A DNA stretch of 64,000 nucleotides from Leptobrachium leishanense (taxonomy: Eukaryota > Chordata > Amphibia > Anura > Megophryidae), in assembly GCA_009667805.1 (NCBI GenBank), contig CM019067.1, forward strand, positions 245,183,721 to 245,247,720, in the 5' to 3' direction. Under the pieces are notes generated by a model. It was given only the letters and a program-made list of their open reading frames with translations. It made no database searches and was not told where the DNA came from. Positions 11,207-22,430 of this stretch are shown piece after piece. Both the position numbers and the translations under genes were made by a program. Positions within the stretch are counted from its first letter, which is position 1. The number at the start of each line of letters is the position of its first letter.

Positions 11207-12190
11207 ATTAAAATAAAAATAATAAAAATAGATTACAATATAAAAAATATAAAAATTATATTAAAAATCATTTTCAACCATAGAGCTGCTATTCTTGAAA
11301 CTGTATATAGGAGAGGTCCCTTAACAGCACTGCAGGTAAGGGATGTAGATATATTCCTCAAATATTGGGGCAGTTCCCATGTATCTTAAATGCCATATAA
11401 ATCAATTACTTTCCAACATTTCTTAAGCATATCAAACAACCTTTTAAAATAAAAAATAATAAAAATATATTACAATATAAAATATAAGAAACATAAAAAT
11501 TATATTAAAATAAAATAAAAATAATTTTCAACCATAGAGCTGCTATTCTTGAAACTGTATATAGGAGAGGTCCCTTAACAGCACTGCAGGTAAGAGATGT
11601 AGATATATTACTCAAATATTGGGGCAGTTCCCATGTATCTTAAATGCCATATAAATCAATTACTTTCCAACATTTCTTAAGCATATCAAGCAATCTTTTA
11701 AAATAAAAATAATAAAAATATATTACAATATAAAAAAATTATAAAAATTATACTAAAATAAAATAATAATATTTTTCAACCATAGAGCTGCTATTCTTGA
11801 AACTGTATATAGGAGAGGTCCCTTAACAGCACTGCAGGTAAGAGATGTAGATATATTACTCAAATATTGGGGCAGTTCCCATGTATCTTAAATGCCATAT
11901 AAATCAACTACTTCCCAACATTTCTTAAGCATATCAAGCAATCTTTTAAAATAAAAATAATAAAAATATATTACAATATAAAAAAATTATAAAAATTATA
12001 CTAAAATAAAATAATAATATTTTTCAACCATAGAGCTGCTATTCTTGAAATTGTATATAGGAGAGGTCCCTTAACAGCACTGCAGGTAAGAGATGTAGAT
12101 ATATTACTCAAATATTGGGGCAGTTCCCATGTATCTTAAATGCCATATAAATCAATTACTTCCCAACATTTCTTAAGCATATCAAGCAGC
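11207..12190. repeat. Tandem array, about 250-bp unit, 4 copies
   Basis: The landmark ACCATAGAGCTGCTATTCTT occurs near 11278, 11530, 11779 and 12028, giving spacings of about 250 bp. Each unit has an AT-rich part (AATAAAAATATATTACAATA) and a unique part (GGAGAGGTCCCTTAACAGCA, CTGCAGGTAAG, GGGGCAGTTCCCATGTATCT). Copies are very similar, implying recent local amplification. The array abuts the 3' splice site of the SUGCT exon at 11113-11198. Confidence 0.95.
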
Positions 12191-12769
12191 CGTCTTCCTG
12201 TAAATAAGATAAAAGTATTTGCTCTTTCATCTGATAAAGTCTCTAAGCTAACTGTTAATATTCAAATAATTTTGCATAGTCTCACTCTTTTTTGCATACA
12301 CTAAAAACAATGTACTTTTCAAGACACTACATTCAAAAGTATTCTTCAGTATTTTTTAAACTTCCAGGTTACATGTTACATAGCTAGGTTGTATTGAGCA
12401 AAGATACCGATCACAATTTGTGGTGCAGTTCTTACATCTAGTGGCAGAAAAATAAACTGCTGTTACAGTCATTAAAAATTAAAGTAGCATAATACGGACC
12501 ATATGTTGTTTGAAACTGATTTGTAAACAAACGCTCATAGTATCATCATCTCCTTGTTTTTTCTTTTCATTTTTCTACTGCTAGCAGGTTACCAGGTAAA
12601 GCAGCAGGCAAGAAATGCAGAGGTGCCACAAATGGCTATTGGTAGTCACTGTCGTAGTTTAAAGCACTCTAAGGAGTGTTGTACGAAACTAGAGATTAAG
12701 TAAGAGGTGAGTGTATTTTTTCATTTACTTTTTATTGGTAATTGATTTTGTCATTGCAAAATTCTAACA
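12191..12769. other. SUGCT intron, no feature recognised
   Basis: Low-complexity-poor intronic sequence without open exons or clear repeat ends. A small MITE fragment with TATTCAATAAAGGTGAAACT follows from about 12770 to 12930. Confidence 0.35.
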
Positions 12770-12932
12770 GGCCTATTCAATAAAGGTGAAACTCAGGAGA
12801 ACTGGCAGAAGAAGTGAAAATTCTAGGACAAAATAGCCAAACCAGAAAAATTCTCCCATTTAACTCACTTTCCAGTCTAGATTGTTCTCCTGCCAATTCT
12901 CCGGAGTTTCACCATTAGTAAATAGACCTGTA

Positions 12933-13140
12933 AGGCTGGGTTCACACCTCAGCGTTTTTCATATGCGCGTAATATGCACGTTTTTGGCGCGCGTATCACG
13001 CAAACGTGAAAAACACGTGAGCGCGCATTGCAGCGCGTTCACTCTGCAGTCTATGGCCGTGACGAGCTGCAATACGCCCCAAAGAAGCTCCTGTACTTCT
13101 TTGGGCGTATGGCGTCTTACAGCATGTTCCTAAGTGCTGT
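12933..13140. mobile_element. Partial AGGCTGGGTTCACACC MITE
   Basis: The sequence starts with TA then AGGCTGGGTTCACACCTCAG and continues with CpG-rich motifs (GCGCGTATCACGC, AACGTGAAAAACACGTG) and CCAAAGAAG. The same family is complete at 41077-41403 and 45266-45579. The right end is missing here. Confidence 0.6.
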
Positions 13141-16100
13141 AAAACTTTTTCTTGAATATGATTTTAGATTTATCCAGTTAATCGCATTACAAGTGCCACA
13201 TGGTTATTTCAAGTTGCATTTTGTCCCATTCCAGCCAACCTGACAATAACTTCAAAAATAACAGGGTTATTCAAAGAGAACTGAAAAGTCACCGCATGTT
13301 CAGTGACTTTTCGTTCTCTTCAATTCGGGCCGATTCGGCAATCCCATTTCAGGACCCTGCGGTGTATTCAGCAAGCACCACAGGGCCGTCGAAGTGCAGG
13401 GAAAAGCCGCCGCAAACCCGACGAAAAGTCACTGCAAAAACCTGGCGAATGCACAACGAAACCCGCAAAAACATCTGGATTAACCCGCCGAAGCCACCAG
13501 AAAAAGCCGAGCAGGAGCCGATCACACGCAGCGAAGCCGCCGGAAAAAGCCGACACCGCAGACGAGTGATGTGAATAAATTAGCAAAAAATCGTGAAAGG
13601 GAGGGTGGGTGTGGGTTTAGCGCTTCATAGAAGTCCCCAGAGGAAAGGCACAAGATTGGAGGTGTCCCTTATAGAAAAAGTGGCCCCACTTTGGCAGGTG
13701 GCTTTAAGCAGAATACCAGGTGAAGTCTTCTTACACGTAGGACCTAAAAAAAACACAGAACAGCGCATATGGTGCAATATTGTCTGATAAGGGAAAGCTT
13801 AGTAATATACGTGGCCACTGGGGTAGAAGCGAATCTAGGGGCAACTAAGCGCCTGGGGAATTCTTTTTTCTTTTTGCCTAAATTAGCAAAACAGTTTGCT
13901 TGAATGTTTGAAAAGTGAAACGCTGTTTGCAAAGAAACTACTGAGCGAAAATGTCTGAAATTGACATATAAGATCCAATGAATGATAATAAAAACTGCTG
14001 TTACAGAAAAAATAAGTAAACCTAAAAAAAAAAAAATCGGACTTTTTTTAAAAAAAAAATCCAGAAAAATGCTTAAAATATCCTAAAAAATCTATAAATA
14101 AAGAGACTCTTTACTGCAGAATTTTATAATGAATGGTTTATTAGATATTGAATTAAAACGGGAATATTTTTAACATTTAAGCCTATGGGATTCGCCTGAA
14201 TAATACATAGTGCAGGAGGGGTGGGGTCGCACCTATTCCCCGAAGGGTTGGCTGCAACCACCAAATGCATCCAGCCCAACAACATGTGTAGAACATAACA
14301 AAGAAAAAAATGTCATCTGCGCTTACTCCAATTATACCGTGTGAAACTAAACACAATTAGAGGTTTGGTTTCTTATTAATGGCCATTATAAGACTAGCTC
14401 GCCCGCCAACGTCACGGCACCTCTATAAGGGCGAGTCCTAACCAAAATGAAACCACAGGCTGCTACATAGCGAACCATACCTGCTCATGCTGCTTGTGAA
14501 ACATGAGGTAGACTGGTGGGCCTTTATTTATGCTCCCCTAGAAACAAAATCCACTTTGGGATCAAAACAAAGACACGGAGCGGAGTCTTGCTGCAGGGAT
14601 GACCTGGCTGGAAGTACATTGAAACATACATAGTGCAGGAGGGGTGGGGTCGCGCCTATTCCCCGAAGGGTTGGCTGCAACCACCAAATGCATCCAGCCC
14701 AACAACATGTGTGTAGAACATAACAAAGAAAAAAATGTCATCTGCGCTTACTCCAATTATACCGTGTGAAACTAAACACAATTAGAGGTTTGGTTTCTTA
14801 TTAATGGCCATTATAAGACTAGCTCGCCCGCCAACGTCACGGCACCTCTATAAGAGCGAGTCCTAACCAAAATGAAACCACAGGCTGCTACATAGCGAAC
14901 CATACCTGCTCATGCTGCTTGTGAAACATGAGGTAGACTGGTGGGCCTTTATTTATGCTCCCCTAGAAACAAAATCCATTTTGGGATCAAAACAAAGACA
15001 CGGAGCGGAGTCTTGCTGCAGGGATGACCTGGCTGGAAGTACATTGAAACATACATAGTGCAGGAGGGGTGGGGTCGCGCCTATTCCCCGAAGGGTTGGC
15101 TGCAACCACCAAATGCATCCAGCCCAACAACATGTGTAGAACATAACAAAGAAAAAAATGTCATCTGCGCTTACTCCAATTATACCGTGTGAAACTAAAC
15201 ACAATTAGAGGTTTGGTTTCTTATTAATGGCCATTATAAGACTAGCTCGCCCGCCAACGTCACGGCACCTCTATAAGGGCGAGTCCTAACCAAAATGAAA
15301 CCACAGGCTGCTACATAGCGAACCATACCTGCTCATGCTGCTTGTCAAACATGAGGTAGACTGGTGGGCCTTTATTTATGCTCCCCCAGAAACAAAATCC
15401 ACTTTGGGATCAAAACAAAGACACGGAGTGGAGTCTTGCTGCAGGGATAACCTGGCTGGAAGTACATTTGCAGAAGAAAAGGAAGGAAAGGGACCTCAGT
15501 TAGGAGAGAACACTAAAGAGACATTTACATATGAGTTTACAGAGGAGGAGGTTCTACAGCAGCTGTCTAAAGTAAAGACAAATAAGTCAATGGGGCCTGA
15601 TGGGATCCACCCTAAATTATTAAAAGAGCTCAGTGATGTAATAGCAAAACCGTTAACAGATTTATTTAACCAATCCTTGTTAACGGGAGTCGTCCCAGAA
15701 GACTGGAAATTAGCAAATGTTGCGCCCATTTACAAGAAGGGTAGTAGGGAGGAATCGGGGATTTATAGGCCAGTTAGTCTTACGTCAGTAGTGGGGAAAT
15801 TAATGGAAACCATGTTAAAGGAAAGGATTGTTGAACATCTAAAATCACATAGATTACAGGATCAGAAACAACATGGGTTCACCTCAGGGAGATCATGCCA
15901 AACTAATCTTATTGATTTTTTTGATTGGGTAACAAAAATAATAGACACAGGTGGTGCAGTAGACATTGCTTATTTAGATTTCAGTAAGGCTTTTGATACT
16001 GTTCCGCATAGAAGGCTTATCAATAAATTGCAATCTTTGAGCTTGGATTCCAATATTGTTGAATGGATTAGGCAGTGGCTGAGTGACAGACAACAGAGGG

Positions 16101-17939
16101 TTGTGGTAAATGGAGTTTATTCGGCGCAAGGTCTTGTTACCAGTGGGGTACCTCAGGGGTCAGTACTTGGACCCATTCTCTTTAATATTTTTATTAGTGA
16201 TATTGCAGAAGGTATTAATGGAAAAGTATGTCTTTTTGCTGATGACACAAAGATTTGCAACAGGGTTGACGTTCTGTCAGGTATATTACACAGAAAAGAA
16301 AGGAATTTAAAATGGATGCTTGTAGCCATTTTGTGTGAAAGACAGTTTTTCTTTCTAATTTCTCTAGGTTTAGAAATGAACGAGATTTTTTTTACAGAGT
16401 TCATTCCTGGGTGAAGTCTTTTATATTTTTTTAAGAAGTGCCAGACATGAAGGAATCTAGAATGTGTGTATGTGATAAGGTTAAGGTTTAAGTGCTAAGA
16501 CGTGTCATAATTAAATTTATTGGTCTGTCTTAAGTTTTAAAACAAAAGAGATTTTGTCTTTTGGGTATAGGAAAAAGAGTTAAAAGTTCTCTAATATAGA
16601 TTTATATTCACAAAATATATGTTTATAATCAAGGTATATTTTATTATAATTACAGTATGAAATATATACTCCAAAATATTGTAGAAAGTATATAATTGGT
16701 AAATAATAAAATTACTAAAGAATTGAGTTAACCAGAAAAGAATTTAGCTGATAGTAAGCAACTAAAAGGGAGTAGAGCTATAAATCAGATGGAGACACTG
16801 CGTCTGGTGACTAGGAGGAGAGAAGGTCTTTGTGTAGATTGAACTTTGAACCGAGCTAGGAATATTAAAAAGAAATGGTGGAATTAATTGGAACTAATAA
16901 AAGAAGTGCAATACTGCCCTCTAGAGGATAGTAAAAATAATGATTCATATTATTATTAATTAACCATGACGTCAAATTGGCTATAATAAGTGGCAAGGCT
17001 CTTTGTGAGGCAGTCGGAGATTCCAGCAGACAGACTCACATCGCAATGCATTCAGACGTCATTACACATGACACTCTGAGAAGTCGGAGATTTCAGCAGA
17101 CAGACTCACATCGCAATGCATTCAGACGTCCATTACACATGACACTCTGAGAAGTCGGAGATTCCAGCAGACAGAGACTCACATCGCAATGCATTACACA
17201 TGACCCTCTGAGAGTCCAAGATTCCAACACTCAGACTCACACCACGATGCAGGCAGGTCCCAAGACATGAGGCAATCAAGATTCTCACCAACTCTCTAAC
17301 TCACATGCATTGATTATCTGATATCGATAATTTTCACACATTCCAAAAATTACTACATCAGGAATTCCAAGGCAGACTTATCAACATCCAAATTGGACAG
17401 GTAATGTATGAAAAAGGGGAATTAATGTAATTATATATATATGTGTGTAGATATTCTTGCAACATTAGACTGAGATTCTCAGATACCGTTAAATCCAAAT
17501 TCTAAGTACTTCTTTTCTGCAGATAGAAATATGAAGAAGTGGATATAAGGATTTATTCCTAAAGAAATGTTGTAAGATTGATACCAATATATATATTGAA
17601 TTTGGAAATTACTGTGATTAAAATGAATAGGCAGGGAATTATATAACTACAAAATAAAGGGCAAAAGATTAGAAATTTAATTCTCGAGATTAGGGGAGGA
17701 TTCACTAAATAAGTTTTTATTACTTATCATTAAATTAGCTCATCTTTTGTTGATTCATGTAGCATAGAGATATATATATATATCTATAAGAGCTGGCTGG
17801 TTAAACATTGTTTGCTGGGAAATGCATGTTGTAGTAAGCAGAAATGTTTATTAACCATTTGTGTATTAGTTACTAACTGATAAGGTAAATGATATTAATC
17901 ATATATGCAGTTACTAACCGGAGATACATATATTGTGAA

Positions 17940-19270
17940 CAGTGGCGTAGCGTGGGTTGTCAGCGCCCGGGGCAGGGCAAGAATTGTGCGCCCCCCCAAC
18001 CTGTGGACATGGTAACACACCATGATTCCCTGACACCAGTAGAGTATTGACCCCCGTTACCCCACAAGCACATGTATTGTATATTATTAACAAAATACTG
18101 ATATAATAAAAAAAATTAATCACACATGCCCCCCCACGCTACACCACTGCTACCAGTCACTCTGTCCAAGTATACCCTATCATAGTTACCCTCTCATACT
18201 ATATGCAGTCACTCTCTCCCAGTACCCCCAGTCACCCTCTCCCTCCAAGTACCCCCACTCTCAGTACCCCACGTTCTCTCAATACCCCAGTCACTCTCCA
18301 AGTACCCCCAGCCACTTCCTCTCAGTACCCCCAGTCACTCTCTCCAAGTACCCCCACTTTTTCCCAGTACCCCCAGTCTCTCTCTCCAAGTACCCCAGTC
18401 ACTCTCTTGCTCTCCCAGTTACTCCCCCAGTACCCCAGTCACTCACTCTCTCCCAGTACCCCGTCACTCTCTCCAAGTACCCCCACTTTTTCCCAGTTCC
18501 CCCAGTCTCTCTCTCTCTCCAAGTACCCCAGTCACTCTCTCCCAGTACCCCCAGTTACTCCCCGTACCCCCAGTCACACTCTCTCCCAGTAACCCAAGTT
18601 ACTCTCTCCCAGTACCTTCAGTCACTCACTCTCTCCCAGTACCCCAGTCACTCTCTCTCTTTTTCTCTCCATGTACCCCCTCTTTCTCCCAGTACCCCAG
18701 TCACTCTCTCTCTCTATCCAATATCCCCAGTCACTCTCTCCCAGTATCCCCAGTCATTCTCTCTCTGAACCTCCATTCACCCTCTACCTGTACCCCCTCA
18801 CTGTGTGTTGGTCACGCTGCTTTGGTGTCATACAGTGTCGTCTACCTGCGTGAATTTGTTGGTGGCCCGGGGGAGCTGTCCAGGGGGCTTAGTGGAGACC
18901 GGATTTTAAATGTGCTGCAGCACAGGCGCCTCCCTCCCTCCTTCCTGTTCAACGGCTGCAGAGCTGCCAGCAGCGGGGGGCTTCAAGGGGGGCTGACAAG
19001 CGTGGGACAGGGCGTTACGGTGAATAATGCTGCGCAGCTTCATGTGACTCATGTCAGCGTTAAGGAGGAGTCAGGACAGGACCAGAATTCTATGTCCTGG
19101 TCCTCCCTTCTGGAAGCTAGGTCACCGCCGGTGTGGCAAAACTGGTCGACACCTTGCTGATTCCTGCTGGAAAATATTAGTGGTTCAAATTTCTTTTGAA
19201 ATTTTGCGCCCCCTAAGAAAATTGCGCCCGGGGCGACCGCCCCCGAGGCACCCCCCACGCTACGCCACTG
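17940..19270. mobile_element. Non-autonomous hAT, CAGTGGCGTAGCGTGGG family
   Basis: The ends are CAGTGGCGTAGCGTGGG and CCCACGCTACGCCACTG, flanked by a perfect 8-bp duplication ATTGTGAA (17932-17939 and 19271-19278). No transposase. Subterminal sequences (CAGCGCCCGGGGCAGGG; GCGCCCGGGGCGACCG) are GC-rich. The interior is mostly a 22-bp minisatellite (18190-18800). The same family recurs at 52379-53677 with a different internal minisatellite. Confidence 0.95.
18190..18800. repeat. Minisatellite, about 22-bp unit (CCCAGTCACTCTCTCCCAGTA)
   Basis: About 25 variable units combine CAGTCACTCTCTCC with (C/A)AGTACCCC. Unit length varies through CT-rich expansions. The serine/proline-rich open frames across it are an artefact of the repeat. 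It lies wholly inside the hAT at 17940-19270. Confidence 0.92.
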
Positions 19271-21219
19271 ATTGTGAAGCTAGTTTTTATATGCTGATGG
19301 ATTGTGGTTTATAAATTGTTGTTTATGATATGAGATTTGAAATTCTTTTGTATACGTAATAAATATATATATGTTTTTATCCGATTATTGATTATTGTAT
19401 TTTTTAAAGCAAAACACAGACAATTAAAAGAATTCAGGATAATTTCTAAGAGATATAGACGATTGATATTTGTGTCTCGTATAAATTTCTTATGAAATAA
19501 TAATCCCTGATATATTGGAGGCAACTGCCGAGGTAGGTCCAGTAAGTCCAATATAGACATATTGGAGGCTTGGCTGATTAATCCAATATTTATAAACGTG
19601 TTGTTTTCACGTGCAGAGATTATATCCGACAGTTCCTGGAGGGATCAGCCAAATGACAAATGATTTAGGTAAACTAAAAAAATGGTCGGAGTTGTGGCAA
19701 TTGAGTTTTAATATGGATAAGTGCAAGATAATGCACCTGGGACGTAAAAACCCAAGGGCTGAATATAGAATATTTGATACAGTCCTAACCTCAACATCTG
19801 AGGAAAGGGATTTAGGGGTCATTATTTCAGAGGATCTAAGGGTAAGTAGTCAATGTAATAGAGCAGCAGGAAATGCTAGCAGAATGCTTGGTTGTGTAGG
19901 GAGAGGTATTAGCAGTAGGAAAAGGGAAGTGCTCATGCCACTGTACAGAGCACTGGTGAGACCTCACTTGGAGTACTGTGTGCAGTACTGGAGACCGTAT
20001 CTCCAGAAGGATATAGACATCTTAGAGAGAGTACAGAGAAGGGCTACTAAAATGATGTACGGCTTGAAGGAGAAAAGTTACCAGGAAAGGCTTAATGATC
20101 TTAACATGTACAGCTTGGAAAAAAGACGAGACAGAGGAGATATGATAGAAACATTTAAATACGTAAAGGGAATCCACAAGGTAGAGGAAGGGAGTATATT
20201 TAAAAGGAAACAAAATAGCAAAACAAGAGGACATAGTCTTAGATTAGAGGGGCAAAGGTTTAAAAGTAACATCAGGAAGCATTATTTTACTGAGGGGGTG
20301 GTGGATACATGGAACAGTCTTCCAGTAGAAGTGGTAGAGGCCAAAACAGTAATTGAATTTAAGCAAGCATGGGATAGGCATAAGGCTATCCTAAACAAAA
20401 GATAAATCCAGGTAAAGTATCCATGTAATTGAGCAGACTAGATGGGCCGAAAGGTTCTTATCTGCCGACATTTTTCTATGTTTCTATATAGTGCAGGAGG
20501 GGTGGGGTCGCGCCTATTCCCCGAAGGGTTGGCTGCAACCACCAAATGCATCCAGCCCAACAACATGTGTAGAACGTAACAAAAAAAAAAATGTCATCTG
20601 TGCTTACTCCATTTATACCGTGTGAAACTAAACACAATTAGAGGTTATTATAAATAAAGGCCCACCAGTCTACCTCATGTTTGACAAGCTGCATGAGCAG
20701 GTATGGTTCGCTATGTAGCAGCCTGTGGTTTCATTTTGGTTAGGACTCGCCCTTATAGAGGTGCCGTGACGTTGGCGGGCGAGCTAGTCTTATAATGGCC
20801 ATTAATAAGAAACCAAACGTCTAATTTTGTTTAGTTTCATACGGTATAATTTGAGTAAGCGCAGATGACATTTTTTTCTTTGTTATATTCGCCTGAATAA
20901 ACCTGCTGAATTAAACCACCGAATGGCAGGGCATTTCGAGAACCTTTCACTGCTGGTTTGTGTTCTCTGAATAGCCGAAGCAGTGCTTTTTCATGGGGAT
21001 TTCACTGCCCTCGAACAGGCACTGAACAGGCACCGTATGTGAAGGCAATTCGCCAGGATTTGGCGAATTGCCTGCTCTCTGGATAGCCGAATGGCCAGGA
21101 AAGGTAACCGAACGCTGATTTTCAGCGTTCGGTTACCTTTCTCAAGCCATTCGGATCTCTTTGAATGACCCTGTAAGAAAAAGGCGTAACCAAATTAATA
21201 GGAAAAAGGAAGATCTCCA

Positions 21220-21445
21220 TTCAGGCAATGTTTACCGGCCGGGTGGAGTAGAGGTAACATCACTGCTCTGCATGGAGAGAGCCTGTGGAGACATGGGCTC
21301 GATCCCAGCAAGAGCACCTCTCTAGTAGGTGTCTTGCCCAAGGACACCTACAACAGTACATACTCGCCACCCAGGGCATACCTGAAAACGAGAGAAATCT
21401 CAATGTATCCTTCCTGGTAAAATCCTTTGCAAATAAATAAATGTT
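21220..21445 (+). mobile_element. tRNA-derived SINE
   Basis: The head has an A-box-like TGGAGTAGAGG (about 21243) and a B-box-like GGCTCGATCCC (21296-21306) spaced as in a tRNA promoter. The tail reads GAAAACGAGAGAAATCTCAA then CCTTCCTGGTAAAATCC and ends in AAATAAATAAA. The same tail occurs inverted at 27017-27125 and alone at 44375-44440 and 60745-60815, so it is an interspersed family. The tail is probably shared with a partner LINE. Confidence 0.75.
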
Positions 21446-21696
21446 TCAGGTATAAATGCAACCTAGATTTAATAAAGGTTGAAGTTGCAACTGGAACCTT
21501 GCCTATAGAAAATTCTCCTTCTTCCCATTAATTTTTGGTGTGCCTAGTTGCCTTTCTCTTATTTTTAAATTACCATGACTGATTTTTGAGCTAATGTTTC
21601 TACACCAGTTTGGGATGCTTTCTACAGCTATCTGATGCTGTAGCATATGTTCTCCAGTTGATTGCAAGTTCTGCCATTATGCATTTCAGCATTGTT

Positions 21697-22364
21697 AAAG
21701 GGACACTACCACTTACATAAGTTGTAACTAGTTTACTTGTGCATTACAAGCAAAACCACCTCGTAAAACACATGATGCTGTTTATGTCTTTATTTTAAGT
21801 AATTGAATATAAAAAGGAAAAATAAAGATAGGGTTTTTTTATCTCTCCCCATTTTGTGGATTTTTCCCATGATGCAACATTTATCAAAATTTGTGGACAC
21901 ATTTTACATTACAGCTATTGCATTGCTTCTACAGTATTTAACAGTGAAAGAGGTGGAGGAGGGCATGTTTAGTTAAGGCAGCAGGGGGTGCATTGTGTTC
22001 TGTCTGTTACATGAGATAAGAGATAGCAGCTGAATGAGATATGACAGCGATCTTAAAAGATGTCTAATCTACCCCCTGGTGATGTCCTTTGAATGCATCC
22101 CATACAATACGATGATGTGAGTCGGCTGCCTGAAGGATAGACTCCATTCTATGGGCATTGCCACACTGTGAGGACCAAGTGAGGTAACACTGTGGGCGGC
22201 AGTTTACAACACAAAAGATCACACAATGGATGCATCTAGTGACAAATATAGAGTAAAATCTTATCTTAACTAAACATACAAGCGAAAAAAATATATAACA
22301 TATATATCAGCAACAGAAACAAAATAATTATATTCCATTCTTTGGTGGGTAGTGTCCCTTTAGC
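21697..22364. mobile_element. TTAA-type (piggyBac-like) MITE
   Basis: TTAA at the left is followed by AGGGACACTACCACTTA; the right end reads GTGGGTAGTGTCCCTTTA. The inverted ends and the TTAA (right side mutated to TTTA) indicate a piggyBac-mobilised MITE. The interior has ACCCCCTGGTGATGTCCTTT and CCCATGATGCAACATTT; no coding. Confidence 0.6.
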
Positions 22365-22430
22365 CGCTTGACTGCGGAGGACACACCCGCAGCTCCATGG
22401 TTAACTGGCGCCGAGCCCAGCTGCTAAATA

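Larger units (their letters stand above)
16275..19631. mobile_element. Putative solo LTR inside the CR1 (holds a nested hAT)
   Basis: The insertion begins TGTCAGG and ends CCGACA, with GTTC immediately before (16271-16274) and after (19632-19635). Without the nested hAT (17940-19278) it is about 2.0 kb. TG...CA ends and a 4-bp duplication suggest a long solo LTR. At 16998-17290 a unit of roughly 70 bp (GTCGGAGATTCCAGCAGACA ... GACACTCTGAG) is repeated three to four times. No gag, pol or second LTR is visible. It could be another kind of element with TG...CA ends. Confidence 0.55.
15470..20405 (+). pseudogene. CR1 reverse transcriptase, interrupted by a 3.4-kb insertion
   Basis: Coding pieces are 15470-16274 and 19635-20405. 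The first carries the fingers and palm: SMGPDGIHPKLLKEL, IYKKGSREESGIYRPVSLTS, HGFTSGRSCQTNL, LDFSKAFDTVPH, SGVPQGSVLGPILFNIF and the catalytic box LFADDTKI. The second carries the thumb and C-terminal part: LGKLKKWSELWQLSFNMDKC, RDLGVIIS, LVRPHLEYCVQYWRPYL, and FTEGVVDTWNSLPVEVVEA near the end. The two halves meet in one reading frame if the insertion and one GTTC duplication are ignored, and no other stop is seen. The apparent start at 15335 is fortuitous and lies in the tandem unit. The endonuclease domain is missing. Confidence 0.85.
15468..20486 (+). mobile_element. CR1-clade LINE, 5'-truncated, split by an LTR
   Basis: The body is 15468-16274 plus 19632-20486. It ends with GGGCCGAAAGGTTCTTATCT and the CR1-typical TTTCTATGTTTCTAT tail at about 20470-20486. 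The 5' end is truncated inside the reverse-transcriptase fingers, and it is inserted in the third unit of the 422-bp array. A second CR1 copy on the minus strand is at 45877-47286. Confidence 0.85.
14204..20886. mobile_element. 422-bp-unit tandem retroelement with inverted partial copy (Penelope-like layout)
   Basis: Three head-to-tail units start at 14204, 14627 and 15052 (TACATAGTGCAGG); the third is broken at 15468 by a CR1. A fourth partial unit resumes at 20487, followed from about 20651 by an inverted partial unit ending at 20886. ATTCGCCTGAATAA (14 bp) at 14190-14203 is repeated at 20887-20900, a target-site duplication of the size made by target-primed reverse transcription. Tandem terminal units plus an inverted truncated copy are typical of Penelope-like elements, but no Penelope protein and no hammerhead motif is visible in the unit. 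Family assignment is therefore inference. A diverged relative is at 42003-42507. Confidence 0.6.
13262..21173. mobile_element. Long CAGGGTTATTCAAAGAG MITE, split by a 6.7-kb insertion
   Basis: The left end CAGGGTTATTCAAAGAG is at 13262 and the right end CTCTTTGAATGACCCTG finishes at 21173, with TAA on both sides. The host MITE itself is 13262-14203 plus 20901-21173. A segment at about 13590-13870 does not match the other copies and may be a small extra insertion. Everything from 14204 to 20886 is a later insertion flanked by a 14-bp copy of MITE sequence. Confidence 0.75.

Noticed and set aside
15335..15469. N-terminal extension of the CR1 frame from an ATG at 15335
   Set aside because: These codons lie in the 422-bp tandem unit, which is unrelated non-coding repeat; the real CR1 sequence starts at about 15468.
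18203..18592. Ser/Pro-rich 129-codon frame
   Set aside because: It is an artefact of the CAGTCACTCTCTCC minisatellite.
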